From Sphingomonas hengshuiensis (GTDB taxonomy: Bacteria; Pseudomonadota; Alphaproteobacteria; Sphingomonadales; Sphingomonadaceae): 29,879 bases of DNA. Where the stretch lies: the NCBI GenBank assembly GCA_003240755.1, contig QFNF01000039.1, forward strand, positions 1 through 29,879, given 5' to 3'. This document shows, in pieces, positions 24,589-29,879 of the stretch; the stretch's first letter is position 1, and each line of letters starts with the position of its first letter. The position numbers were made by a program, and so were the translations under genes. The notes beneath the pieces are model-generated. The model was not told the origin of the DNA. It saw nothing but the letters and a program-made list of their open reading frames with translations, and did no database searches.

Positions 24589-26097
24589 ATGACCGACAAC
24601 CACATTCGCCAGATCGTCGTGCTGGGCGGCGGGAGCGCGGGATGGATGGCGGCGGCGGCGCTGGCCACCTATCTCGGCCGCGCGGTATCGGTGCGGCTGG
24701 TCGAATCCGAGGAGGTCGGCATCGTCGGGGTGGGCGAATCCAGCGTCCCCTTCATGAAGACGTTCAACAGCGAGACGCTGGGCATCGACGAGCGCGAATT
24801 CGTCACCCGCACCAGCAGTACCTTCAAGCTCGGCATCCGCTTCACCGACTGGGGGCGGATCGGCGAGCGCTATATCCACGGGTTCGGCACGATCGGGCGC
24901 GGCCTCGGCCCGTTGCCGTTCCACCAGTTATGGCTGAAGCGCTTCCTTGCCGGACGGGCCGGGCCGCTCGGCGACTATTCGTTGCAGACGGTCGCGGCAC
25001 CGGCGGGCAGGTTCCAGTGGAGCGGCCCCGCCGACACGCCGCTCGGCGACATCGCCTATGCCTATCACCTCGATGCGGTGCTCTATGCCCGGTTCCTGCG
25101 CGAACTGGCCGAGCGGCGCGGGGTCGAGCGGATCGAGGGCCGGGTCGTCGATGTCGAGCAGGATGGCGGGATCGGCCATGTCCGGGCGGTCGTGCTGGCC
25201 GACGGGCGGCGGGTCGCGGGCGAATTCTTCATCGACTGTTCGGGGTTCCGGGGGGTTCTGATCGAACAGACGCTCAAGACCGGCTATCTCGACTGGCGCC
25301 ACTGGCTGCCCTGCGACAGCGCGTTCGTGATGCCCTCCGCCCCGGTAGGACCGCCGATGCCCTATACCGAAGCGGCGGCGCGGCCGGCGGGGTGGCAATG
25401 GCGCATCCCGCTCCAGCACCGCGTCGGCAACGGCTATGTCTATTCCAGCGCGCATCTGGACGACGAAGCCGCGCTCGCGACGTTGCTCGGCACGATCGAG
25501 GGACAGGCGATCGACGTGCCGCGCCGGTTGCGCTTCACCGCGGGGCGGCGGGCGCGGGCGTGGAACGGCAATGTCGTCGCCCTGGGGCTGGCCGCCGGGT
25601 TCCTCGAACCGCTGGAATCCACCGGCATCTATCTGGCGCAGGCGGGCATCCGCCGGTTGCTGGGCCTGTTTCCGGGGCGCGATTTCAATCCCGCGCTGGC
25701 CGAGCGGTTCAACCGCGAGACGGCGTTCGAATATGAACGGACGCGCGACTTCCTCGTGCTGCACTATCACGCCACCACCCGCGACGACACGCCGTTCTGG
25801 AACGATTGCCGGACGATGGACGTGCCCGATCCGTTGCGGGAAGCGATCGCGCTGTTCCGCGCCGACGGCCGCTATTTCCGCAATGGCGAGGATTTTTTCG
25901 CACTGCCCAGTTGGGTGCAGGTGATGATCGGACAGGGGATCGTGCCCGCCGGCTATCACCCGATCGTCGATGCGATGCCCGAGGGGCATCTCGACCAGTA
26001 TCTGGAGCGTGTCCGGGGCGAGATCGCGGCGGCGGTCGCCACGATGCCGGCGCATCACGCCTTCATCGACCGCTATTGCAAGGCGACGGTCCCCTGA
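24589..26097 (+). CDS. Tryptophan-halogenase-like flavoprotein
   Basis: This 502-aa protein belongs to the flavin-dependent tryptophan halogenase family. The FAD motif is VVLGGGSAGWMAA (13-19 the core), followed by GVGESSVPF. Lys80 in TFKLGIRF aligns with the catalytic Lys79 of PrnA (recalled), Glu343 in LEPLESTGIY with its catalytic Glu346, and WQWRIP (269-274) is the halogenase WxWxIP motif. All residues needed for halogenation are therefore present. It has no signal peptide and should be cytoplasmic. Genes of this family often sit beside TonB-dependent receptors in sphingomonads and Caulobacter, with no established role; the substrate here is unknown. No flavin reductase gene is in the window. 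Confidence 0.87.
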   Translation: MTDNHIRQIVVLGGGSAGWMAAAALATYLGRAVSVRLVESEEVGIVGVGESSVPFMKTFNSETLGIDEREFVTRTSSTFKLGIRFTDWGRIGERYIHGFGTIGRGLGPLPFHQLWLKRFLAGRAGPLGDYSLQTVAAPAGRFQWSGPADTPLGDIAYAYHLDAVLYARFLRELAERRGVERIEGRVVDVEQDGGIGHVRAVVLADGRRVAGEFFIDCSGFRGVLIEQTLKTGYLDWRHWLPCDSAFVMPSAPVGPPMPYTEAAARPAGWQWRIPLQHRVGNGYVYSSAHLDDEAALATLLGTIEGQAIDVPRRLRFTAGRRARAWNGNVVALGLAAGFLEPLESTGIYLAQAGIRRLLGLFPGRDFNPALAERFNRETAFEYERTRDFLVLHYHATTRDDTPFWNDCRTMDVPDPLREAIALFRADGRYFRNGEDFFALPSWVQVMIGQGIVPAGYHPIVDAMPEGHLDQYLERVRGEIAAAVATMPAHHAFIDRYCKATVP

Positions 26098-26130
26098 CCT
26101 ACCCGCGTGCCACCTGAAGGAGACTGCCCG

Positions 26131-27600
26131 ATGCTTACCGACCGACGCAATCTGATGACGCAGGGCGCGCTGCTGGGTGCGGGCCTCGCCACGGGGGCGC
26201 TGGCGCCGATCGCCGCCGCGCAGACGGGGGCCGCCAAGCGCTATGTCAGCAAGCGTCCGGCGCCTGCCGATCGCCGCTTCGTCAGCAAGGCGGTGGAACA
26301 GGAGATCGCGCGGGTCAGCCGGATGATCGCCGACCCCGAACTGGCATGGCTGTTCGCCAACGCCTATCCCAACACGCTCGACACCACGGTCAGGATGGGG
26401 CGCGTCGACGGCAAGCCCGACAGCTTCGTCATCACCGGCGACATTCCCTGCCTGTGGCTGCGCGATTCGGCGGCGCAGGTGAAGTCGTACCTGCATCTGG
26501 CGCAGCAGGATCCGAAGCTGCGCGAGCTGTTCCGCGGCCTGATCGCGCGGCACGCGCGCAGCGTGCTGATCGATCCCTATGCCAACGCCTTCATGGAAGA
26601 CCCGGCGGCCAGGACCAACCTCGAATGGTCGCAGGTCGACGAGACCGAGATGAAGCCGGGCGTCGCCGAGCGGAAATGGGAAATCGATTCGCTATGCTAT
26701 TCGATGCGGCTGTCGCATGGCTATTGGGCCACGACGCGCGATGCGACGCCGTTCGATGCGCAATGGGCGGACGCGATGCGCGCGATCGTGCGCACCTTCC
26801 GCGAACAGCAGCGCAAGGATGGGCCGGGGCCGTACAAGTTCCAGCGCGCCAGCCGCCAGCCGACCGAGACGCTGCTGGCGGGCTATGGCGCGCCGACGCG
26901 CAAGGTCGGGATGATCCATTCGGGGTTCCGCCCGTCGGACGATGCCTGCCAGTACCCGCTGTTCGTCCCGGCCAACATGTTCGCGGTGACGACGCTGCGC
27001 GAAATGGCGCAGGTCGCGAACGGGGCGCGCAGCGACAGCGCGCTGGCCAACGACGCGACGGCGCTGGCGGACGAGGTCGCGGCGGCGATCGCGCAGTACG
27101 GCACGATGAAGCTGCCCGACGGGCGCGATGTATGGGCCTATGAGGTCGACGGGTTCGGCAACGCGATCTTCATGGACGACGCCAATGTGCCGTCGCTGTC
27201 CAGCATGGCGTGGCTCGGCTGCGTCCCCGCCAGCGATGCGCGGTGGCAGCGGACGGCGGCGGCGGCGTGGAGCGACGCGAACCCGTGGTTCTTCAAGGGG
27301 ACGGCGGGCGAGGGTATCGGCGGCCCGCACCAGGGGATGGACTATATCTGGCCGATGTCGCTGATCGTGCGCGGACTGACCGCGACCGACGATGCGACGA
27401 TCCTGAAATGCCTCGCGACCCTGAAGCGCACCCATGCCGGCACCGGGTTCATGCACGAGGCGTTCGAAAAGGACGATGCGACCAAATTCACCCGCGACTG
27501 GTTCGCATGGGCCAACGGCCTGTTCGGCGAGTTCGTCCTGCATCTGGCCGCCACCCGGCCGCAATTGCTGAAGGCGCCGCTGGACGGGATCCGGGTGTGA
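26131..27600 (+). CDS. GH125 exo-alpha-1,6-mannosidase, exported
   Basis: This 489-aa inverting alpha-mannosidase belongs to GH125 (DUF1237). Signature segments include ITGDIPCLWLRDSAAQV, SGFRPSDDACQYPLFVPANM with the probable acid Asp270 or Asp271, and TGFMHEAFEKDD with the probable base Glu443. The N-terminus has TDRRNLMTQG followed by a hydrophobic, Ala-rich stretch ending PIAAAQ, resembling a Tat signal; export is likely, Tat use tentative. The start ATG 26131 is supported by AAGGAGA eight bases before; an upstream ATG at 26107 lacks such a site. It would remove alpha-1,6-mannose after GH92 trimming, exposing the beta-mannosyl core. It is the last gene of the locus. Confidence 0.93.
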   Translation: MLTDRRNLMTQGALLGAGLATGALAPIAAAQTGAAKRYVSKRPAPADRRFVSKAVEQEIARVSRMIADPELAWLFANAYPNTLDTTVRMGRVDGKPDSFVITGDIPCLWLRDSAAQVKSYLHLAQQDPKLRELFRGLIARHARSVLIDPYANAFMEDPAARTNLEWSQVDETEMKPGVAERKWEIDSLCYSMRLSHGYWATTRDATPFDAQWADAMRAIVRTFREQQRKDGPGPYKFQRASRQPTETLLAGYGAPTRKVGMIHSGFRPSDDACQYPLFVPANMFAVTTLREMAQVANGARSDSALANDATALADEVAAAIAQYGTMKLPDGRDVWAYEVDGFGNAIFMDDANVPSLSSMAWLGCVPASDARWQRTAAAAWSDANPWFFKGTAGEGIGGPHQGMDYIWPMSLIVRGLTATDDATILKCLATLKRTHAGTGFMHEAFEKDDATKFTRDWFAWANGLFGEFVLHLAATRPQLLKAPLDGIRV

Positions 27601-27604
27601 CTGG

Positions 27605-27641
27605 CCGCCCCGGAACGCGGGACGCGCGCGTTTCGGGGCGG
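27605..27641. terminator. Hairpin after the GH125 gene
   Basis: A 15-bp stem (27605-27619 with 27627-27641, one G-T wobble) and 7-nt loop lies four bases beyond the GH125 stop. No T-run follows, as with the hairpin after the receptor gene. It probably marks the 3' end of the locus transcript. Confidence 0.5.
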
Positions 27642-27644
27642 ACG

Positions 27645-27785
27645 ATGCGGATCGCCGATATTGCGCTCCGCCGGGCCGCGCAGGTCGACAAGGTGGCGAC
27701 GACCGCCGCCTTCTGTGCCACGGAGGCACCCGAACCGATGACCGGCGCGGTGCCGGACTTGAATGGCGCGAGGCGCGTGCGATGA
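27645..27785 (+). CDS. Possible 46-aa leader frame before prmA
   Basis: ATG 27645 opens a frame (MRIADIALRRAAQVDKVATT at its start) whose TGA overlaps the prmA start as ATGA, the same coupling seen elsewhere in the window. There is no convincing ribosome binding site and I recognise no family. GC-rich DNA produces such frames by chance, so this is a weak candidate. Confidence 0.15.
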   Translation: MRIADIALRRAAQVDKVATTAAFCATEAPEPMTGAVPDLNGARRVR

Positions 27786-28714
27786 GCTGGAAACTGACCC
27801 TCCCCTGTACCCGTGCCGAGGCGGAGGCGATCGATGCGGCCGAGGATTACGGGATGGATCCCGTACCCGTGCTGATGACGACCGAGACGGTCGAGGACGA
27901 TACCGAGACATGGCGGCTCGACGCCTATTTCGAGGCGGAACCCGATGCGGCGGCGATCGCCGCCATCGCCGCGCTGGTGCCCAGTGCGGCGGGCCATGCG
28001 CCGCAGGTCGAGGCGCTGGGCGACGAGGATTGGGTGACGATGAGCCAGGCCGGGCTGGCGCCGCTGCAGGTCGGGCGCTTCTATGTCCATGTCGGCGCGG
28101 CCGACGCCGTTCCGGCGGGGATGCGGGCGTTCCGGATCGATGCCGGCCGCGCGTTCGGGACGGGGCATCACGAAACGACCAGCGGGTGCCTCGCGATGCT
28201 CGACCGGCTGGGCGCGACCGGTTTCGGCAACGTCATCGATCTGGGCACCGGGACCGGGCTGCTGGCGTTCGCGGCGCGCGAACTGTGGCCGGCGGCGCGG
28301 GTGATCGCGACCGATATCGATCCGGTGGCGATCGACGTCACCGCCGGCAATGCGCGCGCCAACGCGGTCGACCGGGTCGAACTGGTGGTGGCCGACGGGG
28401 CATTGTCGGACGCGATCACGGCGGCGGCACCCTATGACCTGCTGATCGCCAACATCCTGGCGGGACCGCTGATGTCGATGGCGCCCGAAGTGGCGGCGAT
28501 CGCCGCGCCGGAGGCGACGATCGTGCTGGCCGGGTTGCTGGAGACGCAGCGGGCGGACGTGGTCGCGGCCTATGCGGCGTGCGGATGTTCGCTCGCGGAG
28601 GTCGACCGGCGGGGGGACTGGAGCGTGCTGCGGCTGGTCGCCGGGGCCCGGCGGTTCGTACCGACCGGGCCGATCGATCCCAAGGGCCGCGACGGCTGGG
28701 CGCTGGACCTGTAA
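27782..28714 (+). CDS. prmA: Ribosomal protein L11 methyltransferase
   Basis: This 310-aa cytoplasmic class I SAM-dependent methyltransferase trimethylates ribosomal protein L11. An N-terminal substrate-recognition domain (about 1-75) precedes the catalytic domain. Diagnostic motifs are RAFGTGHHETT (123-133), the SAM loop DLGTGTGLL (153-161), the acidic DIDPVAID and NILAGPL (224-230), in place of the NPPY motif of other methyltransferases. Length is close to the family norm of about 290-300. It is a housekeeping gene unrelated to the mannan locus and marks the locus's right border. It converges on phhA across a repeat element. Confidence 0.93.
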   Translation: MSWKLTLPCTRAEAEAIDAAEDYGMDPVPVLMTTETVEDDTETWRLDAYFEAEPDAAAIAAIAALVPSAAGHAPQVEALGDEDWVTMSQAGLAPLQVGRFYVHVGAADAVPAGMRAFRIDAGRAFGTGHHETTSGCLAMLDRLGATGFGNVIDLGTGTGLLAFAARELWPAARVIATDIDPVAIDVTAGNARANAVDRVELVVADGALSDAITAAAPYDLLIANILAGPLMSMAPEVAAIAAPEATIVLAGLLETQRADVVAAYAACGCSLAEVDRRGDWSVLRLVAGARRFVPTGPIDPKGRDGWALDL

Positions 28715-28717
28715 GAT

Positions 28718-28847
28718 CCTCCCCATTTTATGGGAAGGGGGACCAGCCGCAGGCTGGTGGAGGGGCTTGGCCGCGGGCGGGGCGGTTGGGGCGCTCCCCC
28801 TCCACCACCGCTTCGCGGCGGTCCCCCTCCCCACCCTGTGGGGAGGA
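28718..28847. repeat. Inverted pair of REP-like elements between convergent genes
   Basis: Two related elements of about 48-53 bp face each other (28718-28765 and 28795-28847) across a GC-rich spacer. Each contains GGGGGACC (or GGTCCCCC), a small hairpin, and a CCTCCCC...GGG(G)AGG hairpin at the outer end. Folding of the arms on each other would give a long stem-loop. It fills the whole 135-bp gap between the prmA and phhA stops and could terminate both. The right arm has the same orientation as the copy at 22-75. Confidence 0.75.
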
Positions 28848-28849
28848 TG

Positions 28850-29716
28850 TCAGCGTTTCGACCGCGCATAGTCCTGCGTGCCTTCGGTGACGACGTCGTC
28901 CTGCGGCAGCACTTCGTCCACCGCGATTTCGGGCGTGTCGCGGATCGCTTCGTACACCGGCGCGAAGTCGGTCTCGACGGTCAGGCGCAGCAATTCGTCG
29001 AACCCCGGAATGACGAAATAGGTCTGCTGGAAATCGTCGATCCGGTAATCGGTCCGCATCACGCGGGCGAGGTCGAGCATGATCCGGTTGGGGCTGGGAT
29101 CGTCGAGCGAGAAGCGCGTCTCCGCTGCGCTCGACACGATGCCCGCGCCATAGATGCGCAGCCCCCCGGGCTCCTGGACCAGCCCGAATTCGACCGTGTA
29201 CCAGTAGAGCCGGGCAAGCTGCTTGAGCGATCCCAGTTCCAGCGCGCGCAGCCCGCCACGGCCATAGGCGGCGAGATAGTCGGCAAAGACCGGGTCGGCG
29301 AGCATCGGCACATGTCCGAACACGTCGTGGAACACGTCGGGTTCCTGCAGATAGTCGAGCTGGTCGGGGCGGCGGATGAAGTTGCCGGCGACGAACCGGC
29401 GATTGGCCATATGGGTAAAGAACACGTCGTCGGGGACCAGCCCCGGCACCGCGACGACGCGCCAGCCGGTCAGCGCCTCCAGCCGGTCCGACAGTTCCTC
29501 GAAATCGGGGATGCCCGATTCGGACAGTTTCAGCGCGTCGAGCCCGCGCAGGAACGCATCCGACGCGCGGCCGGGCAGCAGCTTCATCTGCCGCGCGTAC
29601 AGCGTGTCCCACGTTGCATGGTCCTGCGCACCATAGGCGTCCCAGCCCTGCGGAATGGTCCAGTCGGCATTGGCGCCCTCGGGCGGGCGGTCGAGCACAT
29701 GGGTTTCGCTTGCCAT
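28850..29716 (-). CDS. phhA: Phenylalanine 4-monooxygenase
   Basis: This 288-aa iron- and tetrahydropterin-dependent enzyme hydroxylates phenylalanine to tyrosine. The iron ligands are visible: His130 and His135 in FHDVFGHVP and Glu176 in YWYTVEFGL. IRRPDQLDYLQEPDVFHD is typical of the aromatic amino-acid hydroxylase family. It has the short bacterial form with only the catalytic domain and no ACT regulatory domain, as expected. It is monocistronic in the window and divergent from the cut gene on its right, with only 24 bp between start codons, so the promoters must overlap coding sequence. Confidence 0.94.
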   Translation of the reverse strand: MASETHVLDRPPEGANADWTIPQGWDAYGAQDHATWDTLYARQMKLLPGRASDAFLRGLDALKLSESGIPDFEELSDRLEALTGWRVVAVPGLVPDDVFFTHMANRRFVAGNFIRRPDQLDYLQEPDVFHDVFGHVPMLADPVFADYLAAYGRGGLRALELGSLKQLARLYWYTVEFGLVQEPGGLRIYGAGIVSSAAETRFSLDDPSPNRIMLDLARVMRTDYRIDDFQQTYFVIPGFDELLRLTVETDFAPVYEAIRDTPEIAVDEVLPQDDVVTEGTQDYARSKR

Positions 29717-29740
29717 GGCGAGATAGTAGCATGGGAAACG

Positions 29741-29879
29741 ATGCGACGGAAATGGCTGCGCCGGATTGCGGGTACGCTGGGGGCGGTGGCGCTGATCCTG
29801 CTGCTGTACCTGTTCGCGGGGCTGGCCGGCGGGGCGATCCCGGCGGGGGGACCGGCGCCGCCGGACCGGGGCGGCGGCG
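29741..29879 (+). CDS. N-terminal fragment of a membrane-anchored protein (possibly DUF2459/TIGR02117)
   Basis: An open frame starting MRRKWLRRIAGTLGAVAL runs off the window edge after 46 codons. A basic N-terminus is followed by one hydrophobic helix (about residues 9-30) and a Gly/Pro-rich segment, i.e. a signal anchor or signal peptide. The pattern resembles the start of DUF2459 proteins, but too little is present to be sure. The competing ATG at 29731 is in another frame and gives no hydrophobic leader. Confidence 0.45.
   Translation, partial: MRRKWLRRIAGTLGAVALILLLYLFAGLAGGAIPAGGPAPPDRGGG

Noticed and set aside
21292..24924. Long minus-strand open frame (1210 codons) opposite the receptor gene, and similar frames at 13906-17214 and 17118-19829
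   Set aside because: The translations are Arg/Pro/Asp/His-rich without domain motifs, a typical mirror of strongly biased GC-rich codons. The plus-strand genes have clear catalytic motifs and overlapping starts.

Overview
The window reads as chromosomal DNA of a GC-rich alphaproteobacterium, most likely a sphingomonad (Sphingomonas-like). That is inference, based on very high GC, the gene families present (TonB-dependent receptors, a flavin halogenase-like protein next to a receptor), and dispersed REP-like intergenic elements of the kind common in that family. No rRNA, tRNA, CRISPR array or transposase was seen.

Left part (1-7778), general functions: an FtsX-type ABC permease with its ATPase (minus strand), divergent from a GDSL arylesterase/lipoprotein (the tesA-ybbA-ybbP arrangement of other proteobacteria); a small membrane protein; an M24 Xaa-Pro peptidase (minus strand); a 665-bp non-coding stretch holding four ~71-bp tandem repeats with REP-like ends; and an APC-family amino-acid permease.

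Central part (7783-27600), a dedicated alpha-mannan / high-mannose N-glycan utilisation locus. Minus strand: GH92 alpha-mannosidase, ROK sugar kinase and LacI regulator (transcribed lacI, then ROK-GH92). Plus strand: SSS sugar symporter, second GH92, GH2 beta-mannosidase and GH85 endo-beta-N-acetylglucosaminidase, joined by 4-nt stop/start overlaps. Next on the plus strand: TonB-dependent receptor, tryptophan-halogenase-like flavoprotein and GH125 exo-alpha-1,6-mannosidase. Three copies of TGTAAT-NN-ATTACA lie before the ROK-GH92 unit, between lacI and the symporter, and before the receptor; they are the likely operators of the LacI protein. Inferred pathway: GH85 frees glycans from glycoprotein, the receptor imports them, exported GH92/GH125 enzymes trim alpha-mannose, the symporter takes mannose and/or Man-GlcNAc into the cytoplasm, the leaderless GH2 enzyme splits the beta-mannosyl core, and the ROK kinase phosphorylates the sugar.

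The most striking point is that the second GH92 (14206-17217) has Ser where the family has its catalytic acid Glu, while the first GH92 keeps every catalytic residue. From memory, a GH92 enzyme lacking this acid removes mannose-1-phosphate caps from fungal phosphomannan, so this locus may target phosphorylated yeast mannoprotein. The halogenase-like protein has no known role in glycan use and is the other candidate novelty.

Right part (27601-29879): prmA (ribosomal protein L11 methyltransferase), an inverted pair of dispersed repeats between convergent genes, phhA (phenylalanine 4-monooxygenase, minus strand), and the first codons of a membrane-anchored protein cut by the window edge.
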